From NCBI GenBank assembly GCA_965197545.1, contig CBDANJ010000007.1, forward strand, positions 1,116,001-1,180,000: a stretch of DNA of 64,000 nucleotides, written 5' to 3'. Source of the DNA: CATOSP01 sp965197545 (GTDB taxonomy: Bacteria; Chloroflexota; Dehalococcoidia; Lucifugimonadales; UBA3495). Position numbers and translations under genes: made by a program. The notes under the pieces were generated by a model, which worked only from the letters and a program-made list of their open reading frames with translations, ran no database searches and was not told the DNA's origin. Of this stretch, positions 9,280-22,719 are shown piece after piece (position 1 is the first letter of the stretch; the number at the start of each line of letters is the position of its first letter).

Positions 9280-10248
9280 TCAGGGCCTGGGGCTGGTGTC
9301 GACTGCGCCCACTAGCTCGGATACGCTTGGAATGCCATTTTCGCCCATGTAGGCGGTCAATTCACCCAGGATGCGGAGGGGGGCCCAGAGGTCGGCCAGG
9401 TTGGCGCTGCCAATCTGCACTGCCGTAGCGCCGGCCAGGAGGAACTCCACAGCATGGTCTCCTTGGAATATGCCACCCACTCCAACAATCGGCACGTCCA
9501 CCGCTTGGGCTGCACGATACACCATTGCCAGGGCCACCGGGCGAAGACCCGCACCCGAGAGACCGCCGGTGAGCGCGCCAAGGACCGGACGTCTGGTTTC
9601 GAGGTCGATCCGCATTGCTGGGATGGTGTTGGAAATGGTAAGCGCATCGGCCCCGGCGTCCACGGCGGCCTTGGCTATGGGGACGACGTCCGGTACGTTG
9701 GGCGCCAACTTGGCCAGCACCGGGAGACTGGTCTGTTCCCGGACGGCGTCCACGGCCCCGGCTGTGAGCTTGGCGCTATGGCCGAACATGGCGCCGTTCT
9801 CCACGTTGGGGCAACTCAGATTGAGTTCGATGGCCTGAAAGCCGCTGACGCCACAGGTCATAGAAGCCATCTCGCCAAATTGGGCGACGCTGTCGGCGGA
9901 AAGGCTGAGTAGCACGGTGGTTTTATAGGCGGGCCAATTTGGGGCAAAGTGGGACATGGCGGCTTCGATGCCTGGGTTGGCAAGGCCAATGGAATTCAGG
10001 AGGACTGACTCTCCCTGCTCGAGGGCTTCCCTGTAGGAGGGAGGGTGCCAACGGGGTTCCGGGTTCCCTTCCCGGGGGAGCCGGGTGACGGTTTTGGGTA
10101 TTACCGCGCCCACCCGGCTCAGGTCCATATCCCCGGTTATGCCGCGTCCGTAGCCGTCGTACCCGAAGGTGCCCGACGCGATCATCACAGGGTTGGCAAT
10201 CCTCAGATGGTGAGGATTGCTGGGCGCCAGGTCAACCGATAGGTCCAC
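9280..10248 (-). CDS. pyrD: Dihydroorotate dehydrogenase (class 1B type)
   Basis: 322 aa. Catalyses the oxidation of dihydroorotate to orotate in UMP synthesis. It has the class 1 features: the N-terminal NPVMIASGTFGYDGYG, the flavin/substrate loop LLNSIGLANPGIEA, the catalytic-cysteine loop ELNLSCPNVENG, the conserved Lys in LAKLAPNV, and the ISNTIPAMRIDLETRRP and TGGLSGAGLRPVAL segments typical of the NAD-linked 1B enzymes. Class 1B enzymes normally need a PyrK electron-transfer partner, and none is in this window. The start is GTG, with AGGGAT about 8 bases upstream. It begins 36 bp after the rpoC stop on the same strand, so it may be partly read through from rpoBC. Confidence 0.93.
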   Translation of the reverse strand: MDLSVDLAPSNPHHLRIANPVMIASGTFGYDGYGRGITGDMDLSRVGAVIPKTVTRLPREGNPEPRWHPPSYREALEQGESVLLNSIGLANPGIEAAMSHFAPNWPAYKTTVLLSLSADSVAQFGEMASMTCGVSGFQAIELNLSCPNVENGAMFGHSAKLTAGAVDAVREQTSLPVLAKLAPNVPDVVPIAKAAVDAGADALTISNTIPAMRIDLETRRPVLGALTGGLSGAGLRPVALAMVYRAAQAVDVPIVGVGGIFQGDHAVEFLLAGATAVQIGSANLADLWAPLRILGELTAYMGENGIPSVSELVGAVDTSPRP

Positions 10249-10284
10249 GATGTTATCCCTGGGGCGGGAGGGCCGGCCTCCAGG

Positions 10285-14531
<4,247 letters not shown>

Positions 14532-14532
<1 letters not shown>

Positions 14533-17500
14533 TAAATAGCCTCCAGGGGCTGGAATAGCTCTGTGTCGTCCGAAAGTCCCGGCATAAGCGGGGTCCGATC
14601 ATCCTCGTTTAGCAGCTCCACCGCCAAGCCCAAGCTCTGGAGTTCCTTCAACAGTACGTTGAAGGACTCTGGCACCCCTGGCTGACCGATGGGTTCACCC
14701 TTCACGACTGCTTCGTAAGTTTTGACCCGGCCCGCCACGTCATCCGACTTAACCGTGAGCACCTCCTGCAAGTTGTAGGCCGCGCTATAAGCCTCCAGCG
14801 CCCAAACTTCCATCTCCCCGAACCGCTGGCCTCCGAATTGGGCCTTTCCGCCCAGTGGCTGCTGGGTAATCATGGAATAGGGGCCGGTGGACCGGGCGTG
14901 GATCTTGTCTTCCACGAGGTGTATCAGCTTGAGAATGTAGATGCTGCCCACGGTGACCAACTGGTCGAAGGCCTCGCCGGAGCGCCCGTCGAAGAGCTCG
15001 AACTTGCCGAAAGTGGGCGGGGCGATGCGGCGCTCCCTGTGGACTATAAGCGCCATGTGACGCAAGCCTTCAAGGTCCTGGCCAGTGATGTCCTCGCCGG
15101 CCACGTTGCGTAGCCACATCTCCAGGCAGGCCTGCTGGGCCTCGCCTTGAATTTCCTGGTCCAGAAGCTTCTCGCCGTCGTAGCCCTGCTCCCTGAGCCA
15201 GTCCACCACCTTGTCGTAGTCGATGGCGGGAGAGCCTTCATTGGGACCGCCGTCAATGGCCTGCGCCTGTTCGGCAAACCATGTTCGCGCCAGGGCGTCT
15301 TCTATGGAATCGTCCCGCGCGCCGTCGAACACGGGGGTGTTGGCTCGGAAGTTGAGGGTCCTGGCAGCCCAGCCCAGGTGGGTTTCCAGCACCTGACCCA
15401 GGTTCATGCGTGAGGGGACCCCGATAGGGTTAAGGATCACGTCCATTGGGGTACCGTCGGCCAGGTATGGCATGTCTTCTTCGGGGAGTATGCGTGCGAC
15501 GACGCCCTTGTTGCCGTGACGGCCCGCCATCTTGTCCCCGACCGAAATCTTCCTGGTCTGGGCGATCCAAACCCGAACGGCTTCGTTGACGCCGGGTGGC
15601 AGATCGTCACGGTTGGACCGGTTGAGGATCTTAACGTCAATCACCTTCCCGCGTTCACCGTGGGGTACGCGGAGGGAGGTGTCTTTGACGTCCCTGGACT
15701 TCTCGCCAAATATGGCCCGAAGCAGCTTCTCTTCCGCGGTAAGCTCGGTCTCGCCCTTGGGTGTGACTTTGCCCACCAGGATGTCTCCGGGACCCACGTC
15801 TGCCCCGACGCGGATTATGCCCCGTTCGTCCAGATCGCGGAGGCTGCCTTCACCGACGTTGGGTATGTCCCGGGTGATCTCCTCGGGCCCCAACTTGGTT
15901 TCGCGGGCTTCCATCTCATGTTTCTCGATGTGGGTGGAGGTGAAGTAGTCCTCCTTGACCAGCCGCTCGCTGATGATGATCGCGTCCTCATAGTTGTAGC
16001 CCTCCCAGGACATGAAGGCGACGAGCACGTTCTGGCCTAGCGCCAAGTCTCCCTGGTCGGTTGAGGAGCTATCGGCGAGTACGCCGCCCTTCTCCACCAG
16101 GTCGCCGGCGGCGACTGTTGGCCGCTGGTCGAAGCAGGTTCCCTGGTTGGTCCGGGCGAATTTTATTAGCGGGTGACAGTGCTCCGCGCCCTCGTCGTCG
16201 ACCACGAAAATTTCGCGTCCGGTCACCGACGAGACCACTCCCTTAGCCCTGGCGAGGACGACCTGTCCGCTGTCGCGGGCAACTCTGCCCTCGATGCCTG
16301 TGCCGATGATCGGGGCCTGAGGCCGGAGCAGGGGAACGGCCTGGCGTTGCATGTTGGAACCCATCAGAGCCCGGTTGGCGTCGTCATGCTCCAGGAACGG
16401 GATGAGGGCGGCGGAGACGCTCATGATCTGCATGGGAGAGACGTCCATCAAGTCCACAGTGTCCGGTGAGTCCTGGATGTAGGTCTCGCCTACTCTCACC
16501 TCGACCCGGTCAGCGACGAATTGGTTCAGCTCGTCTAGGACCGAGTTGGCCTGGGCAATCCGGTAGCGTTCTTCCTGGTCGGCGGAGAGGTAGATGATGT
16601 CGTCTTCCGCCGCTGCCACGAAGGGGGTTACTTGAACCAAAGTACCTTGGGGCAGGGCGCGGAGCGCGGCCATCCGATTTGCGCCGATGGACCGGCCACT
16701 ATTCACGATGGTCTTACCCTCTTCGTCCTGAACGGTCTCGGTGACGGTGCGTCCCCGGAGGGTGGGCGAGTCGCTGGGCAAGGCCTTGAGTACCCTGCGG
16801 TAGGGCGATTCAATAAACCCGTATGAGTTGATCCTGGCGTAGGACGCCAATGAACTAAGGAGGCCAATGTTGGGGCCTTCCGGGGTTTCGATGGGGCAAA
16901 TCCTCCCGTAGTGGGAGAAGTGGACGTCCCTTACGTCGAAACCGGCCCGCTCTCTGGACAGACCGCCAGGACCCAGGGCCGATAAGCGGCGCTTGTGAGT
17001 CAACTCGGCCAACGGGTTGGTCTGGTCCATGAACTGGGACAACTGGGACCCGCCGAAGAACTCTCTGACCGCGGCGACCACGGGGCGAATATTGACCAGC
17101 CCCTGGGGAGCGGCGGTTTCGGGGTCTACGAGGGTCATCTTTTCCTTGACCATGCGCTCCATGCGGAGCAGGCCCACGCGGACCTGGTTCTGCACCAACT
17201 CGCCTACCGACCGGACGCGGCGGTTGCCGAGATGGTCAATGTCGTCGGGCTGGCCGTCGCCCTGGTTGATTCGGATCATGGTGCTGATAACCGCAACGAC
17301 GTCGTCGACGGTCAGGGTCATCAGGTCGTCATTTGATGTCTGATTCAACCGCCGGTTGAGCTTGTACCGGCCCACTCGCCCCAGGTCATAGCGCCGGGGG
17401 GCGAAGAACAGGTTGCGTATGAGGTTACGGGAATTTTCCAGGCTGGGAGGTTCGCCGGGGCGGAGCCTCCGGTAGAACTCGATCTGGGCGCCGGCAATAC

Positions 17501-18308
17501 GGCGGGCCAGGGCGACGTCATACTCATCGTCGGGGCGCAGCATTTCCCAGACCGCCCGGAGGTCGTCGTCTCGGAAAGACACCTCCCGGGCCTCAGGCGC
17601 CGGATCACGGTCCAGGGTGGACTGGATGTATTGGTGGTTCTCGTCGTCGTCCACTTCGGCGAAGCGTTCGAGCAACTCCTCGTCTGAGGCGATGCCCAGG
17701 GCCCTCAGGAAGGTAGTGGCGGAGACTTTCCGTTTGCGGTCGACCTTCACCGAGAGCACATCCTTGGAGCTGGTCTCGAACTCGAGCCATGCGCCGCGTG
17801 AGGGTATCATCTTGGCGAAGCACAGGTTCCTATTGCTCACCGGGTTTCTTTCGTAGACGAAGTAAATCCCCGGGGAGCGGACCAGCTGTGAGACGACCAC
17901 GCGTTCGGCGCCGTTGATGATGAAGGTGCCGTTGTCGGTCATCATGGGAATGTCTCCCATGAAGATCTCTTGCTCCTTGATTTCCCCGGACTCTTTCATC
18001 TCAAGCCGGGTCTTAACATAGAGGGGCTGCGAGAAGGTGATTTCCCGCTCCTTGCACTCCTGGGGAGAGTACTTGGGATCCTTGAAATAATGTTCCAGGA
18101 AAAACAGCTCGTACTTTTTCCCGGTGTAGTCTGAGATAGGGGAAATCTCCCGATACACCTCTTTTAAGGCGTCGGAAGTGAACCACTCGTACGAACGGAG
18201 CTGGCTTTGGATCAGGTTGGGGACATCGATAACCTGTGGAATCTTGGCGTAGGTCTTAACCTCGGGCGGAGCCAAGGGGTGACCGTTCTCCGGAGCAGAA
18301 AATACCAT
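14532..18308 (-). CDS. rpoB: RNA polymerase beta subunit
   Basis: 1258 aa with the ATG at 18308, chosen because AAGGAG sits 7 bases upstream. An in-frame extension to 18362 is possible but has no better ribosome site. The rifampicin pocket (FFGGSQLSQFMDQ ... THKRRLSALGPGG) lies around residues 415-450, with the Asp, His and Ser residues usually mutated in resistance all wild type, so the enzyme is predicted to be rifampicin-sensitive. GRHGNKGVVARILPEEDMP is near residue 930, and the C-terminus has GGQRFGEMEVWALEAYSAAY. Transcribed with rpoC from the consensus promoter at 18444-18471. No rplJL genes lie upstream; a repeat element does. Confidence 0.98.
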
Positions 18309-18443
18309 TCTCCTTCTCCTTGGAGCGCGTTTGGGGTGATCCGGCCGGGCAGCCGGAATCAAGGCGCAGAAATAGGCTAGTGGTCGCGGTTGCTTGGAAG
18401 AGTGACCGAAGTCGTAGATGGAGGCATGTTACCGTAAAGAGCA

Positions 18444-18471
18444 ATTATACTCGCATATCCGGGTTTGTCAA
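18444..18471 (-). promoter_or_regulatory. Consensus sigma70 promoter for rpoBC
   Basis: Read on the minus strand, TTGACA (18466-18471) and TATAAT (18444-18449) are separated by 16 bp. Both hexamers match the consensus perfectly. Transcription would start near 18437, leaving a leader of about 130 nt before the rpoB ATG at 18308. Confidence 0.8.
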
Positions 18472-18476
18472 CATGG

Positions 18477-18866
18477 TTGGCGCGCCGTAACTGTTCAGAC
18501 TTGATGTGTCCTTCCTACTTCTAGCCCGTCATTCCGGCCCCCGTATCCAGTACGGGGCAGGCTTTGACCCGGAATCCAGAGGCTCTTACAATCAGTAACC
18601 GTCCATATCATCGGCAGTTCTGGATTCCCGCCTTCGGAGACCTTTGAATAATACCCTCTCACTCCGGGAGAGGGTTAGGGCGTCACCCGTATCCGGGCAC
18701 GCTCTGGATTCTCGCTATCGCCGGAATCACGGAAGGTTACGCAAAGGTCTCCCTTCCCGGGAATGACGGGTTGCGGCGCGACATCGTAAGAGGATTTTCA
18801 TAGAGATAACCGACGTGGGATTCAGCCAATCCGCGTCATCAACTTTGAACAGTTACGGCGCGCCAA
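18477..18866. repeat. 390-bp inverted-repeat element (possible non-autonomous transposon)
   Basis: The ends are a 21-bp perfect inverted repeat beginning TTGGCGCGCC (18477-18497 and 18846-18866). After a 3-base mismatch the match continues for six more bases (TTGATG). Inside is a second inverted pair, CCCGTCATTCC (18525-18535) and GGAATGACGGG (18760-18770), several copies of a CCGGAATCCAGA-like motif in both orientations, and a small hairpin ACCCTCTC/GAGAGGGT (18653-18675). There is no transposase. I see no target duplication at the ends. It fills most of the 590-bp gap between rpoB and the MFS gene and abuts the rpoBC -35 box. Confidence 0.65.
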
Positions 18867-18955
18867 AGCAGGGCGGCTCGCTGTCAGCGGCGGCAGCCTC
18901 AGTCTGTTACGTTCGTATTAACGATCAGCCCGGAGATTGTGGTAATCTTGGGGCC

Positions 18956-20347
18956 ATGTCGCATATAAACTTCTCCCCGGCAAACCTATCCATAGGCGGG
19001 CGCCCCATCCACTACGCCTGGGTGATGATCGCGGTGGCGGCGGCCATGCGTCTGAGCGCTTCTGCCGTGAGGACTTCCTTTAGTGTGTTGGTCCCACGGT
19101 TGGTGGAGGCCTTCGGTTGGTCCTATGGCGCGGTTGGGCTCGGGCTTGCGCTCCAGTGGGCGTTTTCCGGGTTGTTTGGCCCGGCGGCGGGATGGTTGGG
19201 CGACCGGTACGGCATTCGCCGCACGATGCTCCTGGGCGCGGTCATGTTCATGGGCTTCATGGTGCTTACCAGCCGAATGAACTCGCTGTGGGAGTTCTAC
19301 CTCTTTTACGGCATTTTACTCAGCGGCGCGCTGGCGGTGTTCCAGGTGCCTTTGACCGCTTCTCTAACCATGTGGTTTCAGCGAAACCTTGGCCTGGGAA
19401 TGGGTATTCTACAGTCCTCCCAGGGAATGGGGCCATTGGTGTTCGTGCCCCTGGTCGTGTTCATTCTAGGTTGGTTCGGTCAGTCCGAGTCTGGCATCAT
19501 GGTTTCCAGTTGGATTACCGGAGTCTCCGTGGGGGGAATGGAAGCGGGCCTGCGCGCGACTTTCTGGGTGACTGGTCTGGGCGGCGGGCTGGTGCTCATT
19601 GCACTGGTCAGGGTGTTCTACAACGAACCGGCGCAAATAGGACTTCGTCCGCTGGGCGCGACCGCGGACCAACCGGTACGGCAGGTCCATCAGGGAGACA
19701 CCGCGAAGGTGCGGTCCAACACATTCTTGAAACAGGTACAGCGCACCAGCGCCTTTTGGAACCTCATTGGAATTCATTTCTGGGGATGCGCTTCCCACGC
19801 GATTATCTTGGGGCTATTGGTGGCCATCGCAGAGGAGCGGGGTGTTTCCAAAGGATCGGCGGCATCGCTCTTCGTCATTATGTCGGTCGTCAGCACCATC
19901 ACCAGGTTTGGCGTGCCGATCGTGGCCGAGCACACCGGCAGCAAAGGAGTCATGGGGATCTGCTTCTTCCTCCAGAGCGCGCCGATGGTGTTGCTGTTTT
20001 TCGCCCACGACACCTGGAGTTTCTACCTGTTCGCTGTGCTGTTCGGCATCGGGTTCGGCGGCGAGATGAGTGCTTTTCCAATCATCAACCGCCAATATTA
20101 CGGCAATGCGCCAATAGGCACGACCTACGGTTGGCAGATGATGGGCGCGGGTGTGGGAATGGCCGCGGGGGTGTTGATGGGAGCGGTCCTACGGGACTTG
20201 ACCAACAGTTTCGACGCGACCATAGTGCTTTCATTCTTGTTGAGTCTGGTGGGCGTTGGGGCTATCGTCCTGCTGCCTAACACCGCCCATCACCAGCTAC
20301 CGGACTGGGAGCAAGCGTTGCCCCAGGAGGCGCGGTCCGCGACTTGA
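18956..20347 (+). CDS. MFS transporter
   Basis: 463 aa from the ATG at 18956. The frame is open further upstream into the repeat element, but the residues there do not look like transporter sequence. There are twelve probable membrane helices in two halves. The MFS signature between helices 2 and 3 appears as GWLGDRYGIRRTML. A cytoplasmic linker with PLGATADQPVRQVHQGD lies mid-protein. The second half has FGIGFGGEMSAFPIINRQYYG. This pattern is close to the monocarboxylate/oxalate-formate antiporter branch of MFS. It ends 79 bp before a hydantoinase-like gene on the same strand, so it may import that enzyme's substrate; this is inference. A second MFS gene of similar type is at 33443. Confidence 0.85.
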   Translation: MSHINFSPANLSIGGRPIHYAWVMIAVAAAMRLSASAVRTSFSVLVPRLVEAFGWSYGAVGLGLALQWAFSGLFGPAAGWLGDRYGIRRTMLLGAVMFMGFMVLTSRMNSLWEFYLFYGILLSGALAVFQVPLTASLTMWFQRNLGLGMGILQSSQGMGPLVFVPLVVFILGWFGQSESGIMVSSWITGVSVGGMEAGLRATFWVTGLGGGLVLIALVRVFYNEPAQIGLRPLGATADQPVRQVHQGDTAKVRSNTFLKQVQRTSAFWNLIGIHFWGCASHAIILGLLVAIAEERGVSKGSAASLFVIMSVVSTITRFGVPIVAEHTGSKGVMGICFFLQSAPMVLLFFAHDTWSFYLFAVLFGIGFGGEMSAFPIINRQYYGNAPIGTTYGWQMMGAGVGMAAGVLMGAVLRDLTNSFDATIVLSFLLSLVGVGAIVLLPNTAHHQLPDWEQALPQEARSAT

Positions 20348-20426
20348 GCGCGGGTCTGACTGTTTCTCTGGGGCCTTCGCTGGGGTTATCCCGCAAATTC
20401 GGAACGACTTCGAGGAGGGAGAGACA

Positions 20427-21851
20427 ATGTTGGACTTGATGATTCGCGGGGGCCAGGTTGTGACTCCGTGGGGCGTTGGCGATTGGGACGTGGCAGTCCA
20501 GGGTGAGAAAATCGTGGCTGTCGCTGCTCCGGGTACCCTGACAGACGAAGTGGGCAGGGTAATCGACGCCGCAGGTAAGATTGTGGTCCCGGGCGGAATC
20601 GAGCCCCACGCACATATTTCAGCGCCTATTATGGGCCAGGGCAATCTAACCACGGCCCCGCCGGAACAGGTCAGCCGCGCCGCCCTATTCGGCGGCACCA
20701 CCACCCTCCTTGATTTCGCAATTCAATATCCCGGCATCGACATCAGCCAGGCGGTGGAAGAGCGGACATCCGTATGGCGGGGAAACTCCTACGCTGACTA
20801 TGCCCATCACCTGATGCTGTTGGGCGCGATACCGGGCAACATCCTTGGGCAGCTCAACGAGTTCGTAACGGACGGGTTCTCCTCGGTCAAGATATTCACC
20901 ACCAATATTCGGCCTCCCGCGATGTCCGGCGAGCCTCGGATGGTGGGCACGGGCCACCTTCACGACCTGATGGAGCAGGTGCAACGGTCTGGAGCAATGC
21001 TGCTGGTCCATTCGGAAGACGACGACATGGTGCAGCACATGTACCAGAAGTTGACCGCAGAGGAACAGACCGAGTGGTGGAACATGTCCCTGGTCCACAG
21101 CAATGAGTCGGAGGATGTGTCCTTCCGCAGGGTGCTACGGGTTGCCGAGTGGACCGGCTCTCCGGTCTATTTCGTTCACGTTAGCGCGCGGCAGGGAATC
21201 GCGGCAATCGCCGAGTCACGGGCGAAGGGTATGCCCGTCTACGGCGAAACCCTCCACAACTATTGCTGTTTCAGCGATGAGAATTACAAAGAAGAGAATG
21301 GGATGAAGTACCATACTTACCCGTCTCTGAAGTCCGAGCAGGACCGGCAGGCGCTATGGGACGGGATTGTGAGCGGCGGACTCCACACGATGGCCACGGA
21401 CGAATATTGCACGTCTTGGGATGTGAAGATATCAGGCCGGACCATTTCGGACGTCACCGGCGGGCACAACGGGGCGGAAACCCGGGTTGGAATCACCTAT
21501 AGCGAGGGGGTTTCCAAGCGGGGGATGTCGCTACAGCGGTTCGTCGACGTCACTTCCGCCAACGCCGCCAAGATCATGGGGCTCTATCCACAAAAGGGCG
21601 TGATCGCACCGGGAAGTGACGCTGACCTGGTGCTGATAGACCCGGGGATCAAGAAACGGCTCACCGGCAGCGACTTTCACATCTCCGACTACAGCATTTG
21701 GGACGGGTTCGACATAGAGGGCTGGCCGGTAATGACCATCCTGCGCGGCTCAGTGGTGGTGGAAGACGGCGAGTTCAGCGCCAGGCTGGGGGGCGGACAA
21801 TTCCAGCGCCGCAAGGTAGACTCGGCGGTGGCCAACCGGCCAGTGGTGTGA
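20427..21851 (+). CDS. Dihydropyrimidinase / hydantoinase-like amidohydrolase
   Basis: 474 aa from an ATG 8 bases after AGGAGG. It is a cyclic amidohydrolase with a TIM barrel and a binuclear metal site: metal-binding His61 and His63 (EPHAHIS), Lys155 (FSSVKIF) in the position of the carboxylated lysine, further His ligands in LLVHSED and FVHVSA, and the catalytic Asp in HTMATDEYCT. It should hydrolyse ring amides such as dihydrouracil, hydantoins or similar. C-terminal QKGVIAPGSDADLVLIDP is characteristic of the family. It is probably co-transcribed with the MFS transporter upstream. Its stop codon abuts the end of the convergent toxin remnant at 21852. Confidence 0.88.
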   Translation: MLDLMIRGGQVVTPWGVGDWDVAVQGEKIVAVAAPGTLTDEVGRVIDAAGKIVVPGGIEPHAHISAPIMGQGNLTTAPPEQVSRAALFGGTTTLLDFAIQYPGIDISQAVEERTSVWRGNSYADYAHHLMLLGAIPGNILGQLNEFVTDGFSSVKIFTTNIRPPAMSGEPRMVGTGHLHDLMEQVQRSGAMLLVHSEDDDMVQHMYQKLTAEEQTEWWNMSLVHSNESEDVSFRRVLRVAEWTGSPVYFVHVSARQGIAAIAESRAKGMPVYGETLHNYCCFSDENYKEENGMKYHTYPSLKSEQDRQALWDGIVSGGLHTMATDEYCTSWDVKISGRTISDVTGGHNGAETRVGITYSEGVSKRGMSLQRFVDVTSANAAKIMGLYPQKGVIAPGSDADLVLIDPGIKKRLTGSDFHISDYSIWDGFDIEGWPVMTILRGSVVVEDGEFSARLGGGQFQRRKVDSAVANRPVV

Positions 21852-22145
21852 TCAGTCTTCCTCTACGTCTCTTAGGGTTATTGTCCCGGTTTGATGGCCT
21901 ACACTATCGATGTTTTCGTCATCGATAGTGTAATAGATCGTGCATCTAGGGTATGTTTCCAATGATCAGGCATATAGTGGGGTCCCGAGGATGTTCTGGC
22001 CGATTCTAGGGTCTCGCGCAATGTGCAATTCGATGAACTCTTTGACCAATTCCCATCGGCCGAACGACCCAAAGGCACGAATCGCTTTATCTTCGAATCC
22101 GGGCCATTCTTGCACATCGTATAAAGGTCTACGCCTAGAGTTCAT
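21852..22145 (-). pseudogene. RelE/ParE-like toxin partner of the Panacea gene, broken by an in-frame TGA
   Basis: From the ATG at 22145 the frame encodes a small basic protein (LYDVQEWPGFEDKAIRAFG ... DPRIGQNILGTPLYA) and stops at a TGA (21966-21968). Past that stop the same frame stays open for 37 more codons with convincing protein character (ETYPRCTIYYTIDDENIDS ... GTITLRDVE) and ends at 21852, exactly next to the convergent hydantoinase stop. The joined product of about 97 aa looks like a RelE/ParE-type toxin whose last strands are cut off. It overlaps the end of the Panacea gene by 11 bp, the usual antitoxin-toxin order. TGA readthrough or a single-base sequencing error are alternatives. 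Confidence 0.6.
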
Positions 22146-22665
22146 GCCGCCGGGCAATCTCCTGGCCCCGTTCGATTTGAGCTTCCGTTAAGGGTTCGGA
22201 GGAGAAATAGGCAGACGTGTAGGGGATAGTTTCTCCTTCATCCGTAAGCCGCCAACCGTACTCCTCGTGGGAGTATTGACTTATCTGTCGAGCGTTCATG
22301 TTTTGAAACTCGGTCAGTACGTCATCTACGATGCGCAACTCTTCCAGTCGGAACACGCTCAGGTCTGGAGGCCGTTGGGGAACTATGCGTTCTTGCGTAG
22401 TCCCCCCGAAGTAAGGGCGGGACTCCAAGCGCACGTCTACACCAAGCATTTGGCCTCGAGTCGAAAGCAACTCACGAGGGGCAGGCCCTTCCTGTAGGTG
22501 TTGATAGGTTGCTCCCGTGACGGAGTTACCTAGTGAGATGTATGCTCGAAAGTCCGAATAATAGAGGAGTTTGTTCAGCTTTACGGCCCCAAATCGCGGG
22601 TCATCCTCGGAACGCATTGAGATGTATATAATCAATTCCTTGAACTTCGTCTCGTCAAATTCCAT
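22135..22665 (-). CDS. Panacea-domain (DUF4065, SocA/GepA-like) antitoxin
   Basis: 176 aa. Residues 10-75 show the Panacea hallmark: KFKELIIYISMRSE, then KLNKLLYYSDFRAY, then GNSVTGATYQHLQEGPAP. Panacea proteins neutralise varied toxins in PanAT pairs by direct binding (established for the family). The C-terminal third (RGQEIARRHEL end) is helical. The downstream overlapping small gene is the predicted toxin and appears inactivated, so this antitoxin may be a surviving orphan. Upstream of the ATG is TGGGGGCC, a weak ribosome site. Confidence 0.82.
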   Translation of the reverse strand: MEFDETKFKELIIYISMRSEDDPRFGAVKLNKLLYYSDFRAYISLGNSVTGATYQHLQEGPAPRELLSTRGQMLGVDVRLESRPYFGGTTQERIVPQRPPDLSVFRLEELRIVDDVLTEFQNMNARQISQYSHEEYGWRLTDEGETIPYTSAYFSSEPLTEAQIERGQEIARRHEL

Positions 22666-22719
22666 CGTATGGCCCCCACTATTTGGTGGAGATACCGTTC
22701 CGTGACGATCACCCAGTGT

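Noticed and set aside
18815..18955. N-terminal extension of the MFS gene (start at 18815)
   Set aside because: The extra residues come from the repeat element and lack transporter character; ATG at 18956 gives the normal N-terminus.
21900..21932. 13-bp perfect hairpin TACACTATCGATG with 7-nt loop
   Set aside because: It looked like a terminator, but the bases are codons of the interrupted toxin frame (YTIDDENIDSV), and no T run follows, so the palindrome is probably incidental.
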